From the NCBI GenBank assembly GCA_949358305.1, contig OX442314.1, positions 1,240,001-1,304,000 of the forward strand: a stretch of DNA of 64,000 nucleotides, written 5' to 3'. Of this stretch, positions 1 through 11,187 are shown piece by piece. This DNA is from Strigamia acuminata (lineage: Eukaryota > Arthropoda > Chilopoda > Geophilomorpha > Linotaeniidae). The notes beneath the pieces are model-generated. The model ran no database searches. It saw only the letters and a list, made by a program, of their open reading frames with translations, and was not told the DNA's origin. Both the position numbers and the translations under genes were made by a program. The number at the start of each line of letters is the position of its first letter. The stretch's first letter is position 1.

Positions 1-2384
1 AAGTTAGATACATCAAACTTGAAAAAGACAAAGATAACGGCGGTTGCCATAGAAACTAGTGCATAGCAACAGAAGCGAGTCGTAGTAACGTTGCAGTCCA
101 ATCACAATACAGGAAAAAATAAGTTACGTGAAATTTAATTTTCCCAAATTGTTTAAAAAAAAATTAATTTTCGCAACTTGTCCAAATTTTTCTCCAATTT
201 TTCTCAAAAAGTTTTAATAAATTTGAGAATTTTTTTAAATCATGCCACTGATGTGACATTTTCGTAATTTGTCCATTTAATAAGTTGGCGAAACGTCACA
301 TACTGGTAGTATATTTTTCAAATCTAGTAATGAATGATTTATTTTCATATTTTTATATTTATTACCGGTAAGCGATTTGCTTCAGTGACCAAGGAACGGG
401 AAGAAACGATGCGGGAGACGAGAGACATCTCGTAACAAATTTCATCATCACTTGCATTGAATGCGTCGTTGAAATATACGGAGGACTATTGGAGATATTT
501 GATAAAATATGGTTTGATAAATCAAATCTGTTTGATAGTTTTTTTTAAATATTTATTTTTTAAAAAGATTAAATCGAATAAAATTAAACGATAAAAATTA
601 TCAGAAATATTTTATCAAGTTAAAATAAAAGTGCGACATGTCGCCGATACTCTTCCGTAAACTCGAATTGGCCTTTAATGGCGTCGTATCTCGAGAAGCG
701 AACGTGGTAGAAACGTAAAAACGATGGCACTGTTCGTCAACAGTTTGCGATTCGGATCAAGCACTGTTTTCAGAGACTACCGAAAGTTTCTGTTCAAAGA
801 ATTGACGGACGTAGCCCGGGTTTCGCCCTCGCGAGCTCTCGAAGTAAACTCGGACATTCGTGCAACACTCGTCGCGCTCGGCCACGGTCATTCGACCCAG
901 CCTGAGTGGCCACAACAAACCAAAAAGCCTAGCTTGAAATCTGGTGTCTGGTTCTCGCGAGCACAGTTTTGTCGAGAGTTGTTTTGTATGTAAAACAAAT
1001 CGCATCAGTTTGAAGAGTGCGCTACATTCTTCAAATGAACGCCCGATCCAATCAGCCAAAATTAAACGTCATTTGACTCAGTTGAGATTTTTTGCTTTTT
1101 ATAGTTTGTGATTAGAGCGGTCAGTGATTTGTTGCTAATTGATTGATTGATTAATTGATTGTTTTTCTCTTTTTTTTAGTTGATTATGTGAATTATTGAG
1201 CACATCGTCTGGTGATGTGATAAAGTGGCTAGATCCAAGATTGAGACAATTTGAGACATTTTAAACTTCCTCTTCTTATTGACCGTTGTGGAGTTTATGC
1301 GCAGGCTGGCAGATTTCAGTAATTTAATGAGGTAAGTACCTGTAAGTTTCTTTTTCTTTTTCTTTTCTACACTTTTACAATTCCTGGTGGGCGAAATTGT
1401 GTTGAGGAACGATGGGACCAGAGTCGGAATTTGGGTGATTCCATTGTTTTGCCAAATTTACTCACATTGTTTGTGATGAATGGTCACTTACTCGTTAGTG
1501 TGTAAGAAGCAGTGTTGCAACTCGTTCATGGAACTGGGAACGTGTTGACGCTCATGTTCGCTGTAAGCTGTTCACACACAAACTATTCAAGTACCCGAAG
1601 TTGAACTTATCTGAAATTTTTGGTAATTATTTTTCCAATTTTTCTAGAAATTCAGTTAAATTTTTGAAATTACGACCAATTTTTGTATAAATTCTCAAAA
1701 TGTTGGTCAACTTTTGCCAATGAAACATGTCAGGCACGGTGAACGTGTTGATGAACTTAATTCACGAACTAATGGACACTGGTGACAAATGATGCAAATT
1801 GCATTTTGAAAGAAACTGACACTAGAAATATTGAAATTGCTGACAAATAGTTTGTTGCTTAATTGTTATTAATTTGGAAATAAGAAAATAAGACTTCTAA
1901 CATCTTGTGTCTTGTTTGTCATTAAGTTTATTTTCATATTAAAATGGTTTATTTCATGTTTACAACTAAGATATTTTCTCGTTTGGTTTCTTGTTCTTGA
2001 GATGTCCTCAGTTTCGGTCCTTGAGATGCTTCAGCAAACCTCAAACTAATACTTAAGATGAAACAACAAGAGTTTATTTTATAATTTAGTACATTCGAGA
2101 TGAAATACATTTCAGTTTTTGACATTAAAATCAACACTAAGCTTAAAATTACATTACGAATGCAGCTGGTGTTAAATGTTCCTTAATTGTGCCTATGTAC
2201 GTTATTTGTTACTGATACTCAGCTACACATGAAACATGCATTAAATGGGGCTGGCGTATACGTTTACATATTTATTCTATACTTTTATAAGACACAAACA
2301 CAATGTTTGTGAGAAGTGAAATAATAGAATTACTTGTACAGAAAAACATTGAATAGTTGAAGAGTGGTTTTGTTGACTTTTAAG
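1..2384. other. AT-rich non-coding stretch
   Basis: No gene is recognised here. The short open frames around 724-1059 overlap on both strands and show no domain or clear splice structure. An ATG followed closely by a strong donor (GAG then GTAAGT near 1329-1336) could be the end of a first exon of a plus-strand gene, but no matching downstream exon was found. Low-complexity A/T runs fill 120-360 and 530-600. Confidence 0.4.
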
Positions 2385-2703
2385 TCAAATGAAATATTCA
2401 ACAAGTGAAAATATTGAGAGACTGGTCAAAATATCAAAAATTGATCCGATTTGAAAAAATAATTTGACTAATGAAATTACTTTCTGTTCTTCTATTACTT
2501 CTCGTATGTTGCTGTCAATACTGTATGTTATCAAATCGCCTGCCCCTTTACTTAGTTGAATAAATAGAGATATGAATATTGTTTCTTCGCAGCGTGCCGC
2601 ACATTTGCAGTCTTTCTGGGGATCTGTCTTGAATTGAGTCGTCAAATATTGTTTGGAAGTGCTCTTAATAATTTGTAGATTTATTTTTGTGGGCGGGACC
2701 AAA
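2385..2703 (-). CDS. First channel gene, last exon version b: duplicated TM2 exon
   Basis: A second exon with an acceptor (ATGCAG) in the same phase lies about 130 bp beyond the stop of version a. It encodes CKCAARCEETIF, DSNIREVIEEQ and a TM2 ending SIFSLVEYFI then stop. The selectivity position reads SLS instead of GLS, and the GxxxG before it is SIFDILTS, so pore-lining glycines are lost. It is either an alternative last exon or a decaying tandem duplicate. The frame is intact over its whole length, which argues against old decay. Confidence 0.6.
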
Positions 2704-5700
2704 CTGCATTATGTCATATTTTTCCAATGATCAATTAATTAAAAAGAAGAACTTGTACATTATGAGGTGAAGGATTCAGTTGAAAGAGTGAAAAAAAGCA
2801 TTTGTTTTACGAATTATTTCATTGCTTTGCAATCATATGAAATATTCGAGGAGTGCAAATATTGAGAGACCGGTAAAAATTCCAATGATTGATCCCATTT
2901 GACAAAACAATTTGACAATGGAAACTTGTTTCTCTTCCGCAATTATCTCTCGAATGTTGCTGTCAATCGTGAATGTATTTCTGCTAAGGCGGTTTCTATT
3001 CATTTCCTGTTGTACTGACGATAGGAATATTGTTTGTTCACAGCGAGCTGGACAGTCACAGTCTTTGCGAGGATCTGTCTTGAATTGAGCCTCCAAATAC
3101 ATGTTAACAGTTTTTTCGGCCGTTTCAGTGGTCATGCACAAAGGTATCTTACTCGTTTCCATAAATGGCAATCTAATAGTAGGACAAACTGTGATTACCA
3201 GTCAAATTGTCTAATATGCAAACCAATGCATTGAAAACACACACTTGCACTTGAAAGGTTGTAGCTGTAGCTTCCCTGCAAAACATTGTTCTTCACATTT
3301 TGAAACTCGATCATTTGCTGCACAAGGGTTTTTCGGAGTGTTTATTTGAACCAACTAAAAAGAATAAACTTGCAAATACCGTAATGAATTTTTTAGTACA
3401 AACATTACCGTTTTACGAGAAATGAAAATTCGAACAAAACCCATACTGGGTGTGTAAACAATATATTTCGGGTGAAGATATTGGTTCTGTGGTAGAATGA
3501 AGTTCTAGAATGAATGCAATCCAAATAATCAACTGAATGAAATAAAAACATCGAAAGATCTCACTGGTTGGTTCACATTCCATTTGTAAATATTACCAAA
3601 GGAATACTGGTAGGTAAGAATTAAATGGTTCTTGTGCGGACAATAAGGCAGATCAACTGAAAACATTTAAAAGTGAGAAAACAATAATTTGTTTTGTATT
3701 TACCTCTACTTTTTTTAAATTCAGTGCAGTTTCCAAATACGGTTGACACAGCTGACACATTGCTGTAATGCACAACATCAAAAGATTTACCGTCTTTATG
3801 GAACATCTATAAAAATAGCTATTTGTTTAAAAATGTGAAATTGAGCAATGAATGCATTTAAAGAAAAATCAATCTTGTTACTTACTTGGAGTTCGGTATA
3901 ATGGCGTTCTAAATTAGAAGAGGCCTTCCATAATTCCAGAGAATTGTTTGCGAATTTCGACGATGAATGGAGTAAGTAATAAAGCTTGTAATGACGAACA
4001 TCATAGTGCAGTTGTTCACTTACATTTTCCTTGACTTTTACTATTTCTTCAGATTCTCGGCAATGTACAATCCGTGGAAACTGAATGATTTTGTCTCTAG
4101 CCAGAATAACTGATTTGATGATTGGATAATCAAAGTAATGATCAATTGAAGCATAAACTTGGTAAATCGATGTGAAAATCAGAAATAGTAGCACAATCTT
4201 TATCAGTTTGCTTCGCTTGTGCGTTTTCTTATTAATTTCTAGAATTGCTTGAATTTTTCCTTTTAACTCTGAATTTGATTTATTTTTTTTTCTGAACATT
4301 AAAAAAGGCATTTTGTAGCAGTGAACAAATATTTCGACGAGTGTCAAACAAGACATTCCGAAGTAGAGTCCAATGTTTCCGCCAATGTCGCACAGCAAAG
4401 AGATGATGTCGTAAGAAAATTGTTCTTGCAATGTACGAACGAAATTATTCAGAAGAGAAACATCGAGGATATTCTCAGAATAGGGTATTGCATCGAAGGA
4501 TGTGCTCAGTTCTGTCACATGGCATAAATAAGGACATTTGCACAGTTCTATTGCATCCTCATTATCATTTTTAATTGATTTCATCCACTTTTCACGTTGA
4601 CGCTTTAGTTCATTATTCTCGCATTCTGGTAGGCTTCTTGCATCGTAAAATAGAAACCTGAGATACAGTACATTTTATTCATGTTTCTTTAGAATGAATA
4701 GGTAGCTGATGCACAGCAAGCAATTAAAACAGTTAGGCTAAATAACTGAAGCAACATGGAGAAAAAAATTGAACTCTGGATTCTGGAAAGTGTGGTCAAC
4801 TGTTTTACTTCTTTCAATTATGATGTTTAATGCATCATAATGTAAAAGGAACTAAAGTTATCAAATGATTTAAGTATGATATAGTGAATCACAATGGTTG
4901 AACAAACTTAAAACAGTTAAACAGATGGGAAGTTTTTGTTCATTGTGGTGTTGTGTATCACAACTGTGAACACCATAACTGATTGAACAGATGGTCAATA
5001 TAAAGCTTTCAAAATATCCCTGAAACATCGTAGGTTTCACTTGTTTCTGGTCGTCAAAACAAAAACATTCATTTCAAAGCTAACTTGAACACTATTTTTA
5101 TGACTGCAATTATATTTTCATGTTTAGCTTGTTTAAGCATATACAAATTTACCTGCAAGTAACATTCTTCATGAAACAAGGGAGCAAACAGCCATGTAAA
5201 TTGTTATTGCAAGGATTTCTCTTCGTGCGGAGGAAGTGATACTGAAAGTAAAGTTGTTAAGTTTCAAATGAATTCCTTTGTGTGATATTTAATTTCAAGA
5301 AAATCTGGAACAGTATTTATATCTGTGTCCAAAAGGGTCCCATTAATTTGACGTGTGGTAGTATTGATTTGGGTGCAGAAACTGCGGCTGGCGTACCATT
5401 TTGCAACTACCCATCAACGTTTGCCCGTGTATCTGAAAAGACAGAAGAATTGGGCCAGGTGTCAAAAGGATACGCCCCCTTAATTTTACCAAATTAAAAT
5501 AAATAATTCGTGACTCTACAAGTACAAAACTTAGATTTAATTTTTTAAAATGTATGCTAGGGACCCCAAAAAGTTAAAATAAGATCCTGTGACGCATTTC
5601 AAATTCGGTGCACATGCATCTTACTTTTTCCAAATTAGTTGTAGCACTATGTCTAGTTGCTCTCAAATTTTCTCTATCTCTATGAATGGTTGCAATGTCT

Positions 5701-6619
5701 TTTGCATTCAGTAACAATTTCACTCCTTCAATAAAACCAGATGCATAATAGTAGACCGGTGAAGGATTTATTTTTACCTGAAAATTTTAAGAACAAGTCT
5801 AACAGTTATGGCACTACACAAATTTTGTAACTTCGGCAACATCATAAACATACATTAACCATTTTGCATTTTGCTGGGAATTTTAGTTTGATTACCATCT
5901 TGTAATCAGAATATCCATATGGGAGCTGCAATACTAATCAACAATAAAGGATTTAGAAATAAAAATCGTGAATGCCTTTTTTTTTTACGTACGACTTGAA
6001 ACTTGAGCAGTAGCTTGTACAAAACTATCGTAATTTTGAATTGTCAGATTAATGCGCAATTTTCCCTGAAATAGGATTGCTCATTTATTAAACTAAGAAC
6101 AAGAAATAGATAGAGCTTTACCATTTTGAAGTGTGCATCAGTTATGTAACTCGGTATACTCATGTATTTGAAAACATCAAGTAGATTATACTGGTATTTA
6201 AAATTATTTGCATCGGCATATCTTCTCTCGGCTATAGTCCTACCATCACAGCTTTCAAGATCTTTTTTTCTGCCACTCACTTTTACTCTAAAATTATTAA
6301 ATTCTTGAGTTGTGTATGGGAAAAAGTAAACATACGGGAAAATGCCATGCACTGTTTCAATGAAATCCGCATTGACTGTTGTCGGTTCATCCATGTAATA
6401 CAATATCCGATCTACAGTTTGGAAAATGCAAACTGCCAAATTGATAATAAGTAATGCGAAAAACAGATAATAATTAAATTTTTTCTTTTTTGAAATGTTT
6501 TTCAGAGATTTGGCAAATGGTGGTATCTCCGATTCTTCTTCTATGACAGTGACAACAATGTGTTGCAGTCTTCTCCTCCTTAGTTGTTGAATTCGGCCTA
6601 ATGGGTGAAACACACGCAT
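2385..6619 (-). CDS. Two-unit (concatenated) DEG/ENaC sodium channel gene, first copy
   Basis: DEG/ENaC proteins are trimeric, sodium-selective plasma-membrane channels; one subunit has cytosolic ends, TM1, a large Cys-rich ectodomain and TM2. Exons placed by eye (minus strand): 6619-6122 (start, TM1), 6065-5993, about 5933-5896, 5777-5625, 5432-5397 (weak), 5241-5153, 4657-3886, 3806-3704, 3532-3409 (weak), 3354-3245, then a last exon at 3172-2833 or 2703-2385. The order of modules is TM1, ectodomain, TM2, short linker, TM1, ectodomain, TM2, stop. Unit 1 pore motif is GMS, unit 2 GLS. The start is the first ATG after an in-frame stop. The predicted product has four membrane segments and two ectodomains. 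The joining exon is clear; the small middle exons are less certain. A second, smaller product from an internal ATG (MPFLMF, in the linker) cannot be excluded. Confidence 0.75.
2833..3172 (-). CDS. First channel gene, last exon version a: TM2 of unit 2
   Basis: Acceptor TATTAG, entry in phase 2, open to a stop right after TM2. It encodes the CDCPARCEQTIF cluster, the conserved DSNIREII segment, then TM2 (QMGSIIGIFTGLSIFALLEY) ending in the stop. The filter is GLS. There is almost no C-terminal tail after TM2, so unit 2 ends at the membrane. It is paralogous to the exon at 2385-2703 and to the plus-strand copies near 50.6-53.7 kb. Confidence 0.7.
3245..3354 (-). CDS. First channel gene, Cys-rich exon of unit 2
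   Basis: Acceptor TTTTAG and donor TGCAA then GTGTGT. It reads TPKNPCAAND, KCEEQC and PFKCK, repeating the NPC...C..C...C pattern of the pre-TM2 exon. It leaves in phase 2 into either candidate last exon. Confidence 0.6.
3704..3806 (-). CDS. First channel gene, FGNC exon of unit 2
   Basis: Acceptor TATAG before ATGTTC and donor AGAG then GTAAAT. It encodes VFGNCTEF, the counterpart of the conserved GNCYTF motif of DEG/ENaC ectodomains. It starts in phase 0 and ends in phase 1, exactly like the FGNC exon of the second gene (37121-37205). Confidence 0.65.
3886..4657 (-). CDS. First channel gene, joining exon: TM2 of unit 1 fused to TM1 of unit 2
   Basis: A single 772-bp exon (acceptor CTCAG at 4658, donor CAA then GTAAGT at 3886/3885) encodes, without a stop, the last ectodomain Cys cluster (LCKCPYLC), TM2 with pore and post-pore residues (CDIGGNIGLYFGMS, then LTLVEIF), a basic linker of about 40 residues (FRKKNKSN, NKKTHKRSK), a new TM1 (IVLLFLIFTSIYQVYASI), the post-TM1 segment and a fresh FPRIVHC motif. 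GLYFGMS is the family G-x-S selectivity filter; FPxxxxC opens the ectodomain. TM2 ends and TM1 begins in the cytosol, so a short cytosolic linker is topologically sound. The tail of the open frame past the donor is intronic. This exon is the best evidence for a natural subunit concatemer. Confidence 0.85.
5153..5241 (-). CDS. First channel gene, Cys-rich ectodomain exon of unit 1
   Basis: Acceptor TTTCAG and donor TGCAG then GTAAAT bound a short exon reading NPCNNNLHGC, LLPC and NVTC. The Cys spacing matches the exon just before TM2 in the other three units of this window (3245-3354, 28320-28429, 39504-39610), all of which end in phase 2 after a C[RK] codon pair. It splices into the exon that starts at 4657. 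Confidence 0.65.
6122..6619 (-). CDS. First channel gene, exon 1: N-terminus and TM1 of unit 1
   Basis: This exon encodes about 166 residues. The cytosolic N-terminus is basic (QLRRRRLQ, KKKK) and is followed by a hydrophobic TM1 (FNYYLFFALLIINLAVCIF) and the post-TM1 segment YYMDEPTTV, which matches the family's Y-x-x-x-P-x-T-x-V pattern. The FPxVxxC motif is degenerate (FPYVYFF, no Cys). The donor is AAAATG then GTAAAG at 6122/6121. An in-frame TAA lies nine codons upstream of the ATG, which supports the start. The His-Gly gating motif usual before TM1 is not seen. Confidence 0.7.
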
Positions 6620-9535
6620 ATTTTTGTCTTCCGTTTTAGCTGTTTAAAGAATTACACGCAGAACTGAATGAATTTAAACTTTGAATGTATCTGATGACGG
6701 GTGTTACATAAAATTGATAAACAATGAAGTATTTCTGGCAGGAGATTTGGTAAAATTCAGTCCTCGAACAGTAAAGGTGAATTTCAACTAAGGACAGGGT
6801 CAAAGATTAGAGGAATAGCTTTACTACAAGCTCAATTCCAAAATGTGATGTAACTGTCTGGTTGTATCAAATCCCAAAATGAGGAGCAATGATCTACTCT
6901 AGGGGTTTACTTATAGCTCGTCTATGTGCTGTCACTGCCCAAAGGGAGATGACACTTAGCAACCGGCCCATTGCACACAAGACCAACAGACAACACTCAC
7001 ATGTCCCACGTACGGTGCGGTCGGTTACTCTATCTGTTCTCATCACACTTACTTGAACACTTATGTAGGCTGCAACTCGGTCTGAACCAGGTTACTGGGT
7101 ATCACAGTGATGAAAACTCTCAACAGGGAGAAGGTCCCTGGCGTTTGAAACTCAACTACTAGAATTAAGAAGTGCCTGGTGACAAGAGACTCTGGACCAA
7201 TGAAATTACAGACACAAACCAGGAATGACTAAGCATGCTAACCATACCGTGACTAAAATGCCCAATTCCCCATCACATTAAAAAAAAACAGTTAAAGTGA
7301 GGTTTGCAGAGGGGGGCGCTGGCCCCCTTGTTAAGAAAAAACCCAAGAACATGCGAAAATCCAAGAAACAGCATTAGTCACTCCTGACTGAGGAGCCCCG
7401 ATCGCCAGGCGTTACTCTAGAATTATCCCTCACTACACCACTCAGACCTCTCTTTCTCCCCTTTTAGGTTCGTCTATTCCGTCTGTAGGGTAGGACTATC
7501 TGACAAGCTTGCTTAAATGTTTAAACTAACAATTATGTTTTTTTTTCTGCACTTACAGTTTCAAATGTGCTTGGTCTGTTCGAATTGATTCATTATAAAG
7601 ACGTATCAAAACACTAAATTAAAGAAAATTATTTTTTATCGTTCATGGCTTTCCGAAGATATTCGTGAATTGTGTCGCCGGTGCTAATGAATAAATGAAT
7701 GAGTTTTGCTCGATTTTCGAGAAGCACGGTTGGCATTGACATGGGAAAACAACTAAAACAGATTTTAATGAATTAAAATATAAAATATTACTTCTCTTTT
7801 CACTTTCTTTTAAGCTGATGAGTTTTTGATTGATTTTCTTCTGGGAGAAAAATAAATTTACGCCCTTTTAACATTTTTGAGTTTGCTCACCATTGATTCA
7901 GTCAGGAGTGAACAAGTTGAGCTGTCTGGCGCCACTGAAACTCAATAGATTTACATTGCCACGCCTCTGGTGAGAACAATTTTACCTACTGAAATAAAAG
8001 CAATATTTTTTTTCGTGCTTGGGCGTACCTAATCAATATATTTTTTGATTAAAGTGTGCATAGTTGACATAAAAACAGACATTACTGAATTAGATTAAAA
8101 AAGACTTGATGAATTATTCATTTTGTCATAAAAGCAGTAATAAACCAACATCAAAAACAAAATTAATATTTGTTTTTGTACTCAACTATTTATGGGGTTT
8201 TATGATTGAAACCGTTTTCCCTGCATTTAAGAAAGGCGGAACACACTACTCACACACTCATAAATTATATGCTTTGGTGATTGCTTTTGCTGGCAGACCT
8301 TTATTAGCTTTCTGTTCTTACAGTTTGAAGTTGCGATTAATAGATTTGCGGCACTTGATCTGTTCGTATTGCCACTGCATGCAGTATATTGATGTTGTGT
8401 CTGTTGGAAGAGTAATTGAAAATTAATGACAACTAAAAGAATTTATCACAAAGACGAAAGTCGTAATAATTGAAGACTTGATTATAGCTAATCATCAGTT
8501 GAATGTCAGAAAACCAAAGATTAAAATGAGAATTAAAATGTTTCAAAAGACATTTGCTAGGTGAAATAATGAGTTTACTCTGTAATAACTATGTTCATGT
8601 TTCTTCTGGACAGTAAACATCAATAATATTTTGCAAAGAAATATGATTACATATTCCATTCACTTGACCCAAATGCCAGGAGCTATTGAGCAATGTGTAT
8701 ACGAAACCTGTACAAGCTTACAGATACAGGTTTTGTGTATACATTTTTTTGTGTGTACATTGTTTAGGGGTACTCTGTATTTGTTAAAATGAGAATGGTG
8801 CAAGTCATCAGAAGTTCTGATGACTTGCACCACAGACTTAAAAATACACTAGACTGCAAACTGAAGGATTATGGGTAAGAAGTGTATGCCTACAGGTAGT
8901 GGCAACACTAAATTCTTTTTCACTTCCTGTCAAGGTTATGGCTGTCTAAAATCAGCATACAAACAAAATTTCCGAACAATGGTTAGCAAATACTGCGTGG
9001 TTTTGAATTGTGAAATGTCACAATCCAGATGAATTTATTTAAATCTAACTAAGACTGAAAAAAAATGCCAAAAAAATGAGGGAAATACGAGAGAAAAACT
9101 AAAAATAGGATTGAAACAGGAAGTGGAGATAATTCATGACGTCACTTCATCCCAACAATGCTCCTCCTCTCACCTTGGACAAATCAAACACAGCGCGCGC
9201 AATTTCAATTCATCTCTTCGAGCCATGCAAGTTTCGGCTTTTATTTTCGAATGTCGGCCGAAAAGGGCTAAGAGCCTTTCGGGTTCTTTTTCTAAAAAGA
9301 GAATAACAGCGGTTTAATTTGATAGCAGCAAATTGCTTCAGGTATTCTGGATAATTACTTAAACTTCGGATTAATTTCCCGTTTCTTTTCACAGAGTTGA
9401 GCCGTTGTGAATATCAATAAGTAACTGGCAGATCCCGAATGTCTGCGGAATGTGAATTACATCAACGCGACGGTTTACGGGTGGTTGGACAATCGGTCTT
9501 ATCCGAAGTTGGCCGCCCTTCTGCGAGCCGGCGAC
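6620..9535. other. Non-coding stretch upstream of the first channel gene
   Basis: The 5' flank of the channel gene and repeat-like DNA. The open frame at 8106-8426 has no recognisable domain. 6770-7560 has a different base composition (more G/C, CCC-rich) and looks like an old inserted element, but no ends were found. A perfect 37-bp palindrome lies at 8796-8832. The segment around 9110-9330 overlaps open frames on both strands with no domain. Confidence 0.35.
8796..8832. repeat. Perfect 37-bp palindrome (18-bp arms, 1-nt centre)
   Basis: Arms TGGTGCAAGTCATCAGAA and its exact reverse complement flank a single G. Nothing else in the neighbourhood is palindromic. It could be a hairpin in RNA, a cruciform, or the collapsed ends of an excised foldback element. 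Confidence 0.8.
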
Positions 9536-10188
9536 TAAGCTTGTTAACGGATCGGTTCTGATCCGCATATCCGCGGATCGGATCGGATCGGATGCGGATG
9601 CGAATCGGAGCAAACCATCCGACCGCCATTTTAATTGCGGATCGGATGGGCGCTCAATCCGCACGCTAAATCCGCGGATGAAAATCCGTTCATCCGCGGA
9701 TTGATCCGAACAATCCGCAAATTTTTTTTAATTGTTATTATTGAAATAACAATTAAAAGAACTATTAAAAATGACTTAAAATCGAGAAAATAAAACAAAA
9801 AAAGCCCAACCGGCGCACGTAGCGACGAACAAATGACCAAAAAAGGCCTAAAACCGAATCGGGTGTTTATTTGCCCAGTCGGTTATAGGCCTTTTTTTGA
9901 TCGTTTGTTCGTCGCTGTTCGCTGCGTGCGCCAGTTCGGCTTTTTTTGTTTATTTTCTCGATTTTTAGTTGCTTTGAAAGGAAAATTTAAACATTTTTAG
10001 GCAAAAAAAAAAAAAAAAAAAAGCATCCGCATTGGATCCGCAATCCGCGGATTGATTGCGGATCGGATCGGATAGGCCAACCAGGGAATGCGGATCGGAT
10101 CGGATCCGCATTTTTCGACCCGCACTATTTTCGGATCGGATGCGGATTGGCCAGAAATCCGATCCAATCCGATCCGTTAACAAGCTTA
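9536..10188. mobile_element. 653-bp palindromic MITE with 8-bp target duplication
   Basis: Inverted ends TAAGCTTGTTAACGGATC face each other, flanked by direct repeats CCGGCGAC (9528-9535 and 10189-10196). The interior is built of GGATCGGATCGGATGCGG-type repeats near both ends and a second inverted repeat around GGCCTAAAACCGA / TCGGTTATAGGCC (about 9785-9960), with a poly-A run near 10004-10022. No coding. An 8-bp duplication fits hAT or P-type transposases; the ends do not show the usual hAT CAG start, so the superfamily is open. Confidence 0.7.
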
Positions 10189-10487
10189 CCGGCGACTAAA
10201 CGGAAATTTGTGGAAAGGTTTTCTTGTTGTTATATGTGTTCGAATATTTTTATAATATAACACAAGATTTTTATTACGGATTATTTTTTTTCAATCATTT
10301 TGCTGTTCGTTTTGCAGCGATTTCGGCATCGAGGAGTTCTAGGAGAACGGAATGTGAGTTAATGATTGATGAGTCACTAAAGTTAATCAATCTCATTTCA
10401 ACTCGCTTGTCAGGTGTCCTTAATTCTCGAACTTTGGCTAGAAATGGAATCCCACGTAATTACACGTCATGATTTTTTTATTTTATT

Positions 10488-10861
10488 TTAAGCTACCGTA
10501 CGTTTGATTTTGTCTTCCATGTCTATGTACAACTTTTCTTTGTAGAACAGTTCCTCGATTGAGTCATGTTTTCTCACAGTTTCTCTTCTCTTCTTGGCTA
10601 ACGGTTCTGCAATTAATAGAATTAATTGATTAAGTTTATTATTTATTCTTTGTGTTTGATTAATTCACAGTCTGTGGGCGAAAGCAAAACGTTCCAGAGC
10701 TCAGTCATTTCCTTTGTGGTCGGCGGTAGGTGGAAACGATGTTTTTCCATTACTATCAACAAATCGGCATTGTACGCGTATTGAAGCTGGTTTTGCACAT
10801 AGCAACGGACGTGCTTTTTGTACGAAGCACTCATCACTCTATCTTCGCTTTTGAAACATCT
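10488..10861 (-). CDS. Possible two-exon fragment of an unknown protein
   Basis: On the minus strand an open segment (about 10861-10643) reads SASYKKHVRCYVQNQ and LPPTTKEMTELWNVLLS, and a second segment (10606-10488) after a good acceptor (ATTGCAG) reads PLAKKRRETVRKHDSIEEL and ends in a stop. The amino-acid composition looks like real protein. The donor joining them is not clear and I do not recognise the family. It could be the 3' end of a gene broken by rearrangement: a 25-bp piece next to it recurs inverted at 10311-10335. Confidence 0.3.
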
Positions 10862-11187
10862 CCAAGAAATCCTCGATGCCGAAATCGCTGCAAATATACA
10901 GAAAAATCATCGGAGAATCTTGATGAAGGTAATTAAAATCTTGTGTTCTACAGGGTGGGCCAAAAGCCACGAACCCATCTTAAAAATTATTTATTTTTTT
11001 TATTTTTTTAGAGTGTAAAGATTTGCAATTGTAGGATGCGTTTTTCCTGTTCACAGTATTATTAAAGGACTGACTAATTAAGCTACAAGGTTGCATATTT
11101 CAACTTAATTAATTAATTCTTATTTTTTAAATTTCAGAATCATTGGCTTACAACTTCAAGCTTATTGTTACTTTACTGAAGTAAAAA

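Noticed and set aside
724-1059. Opposed 89- and 100-codon frames
   Set aside because: No domain, no splice context, overlapping on both strands.
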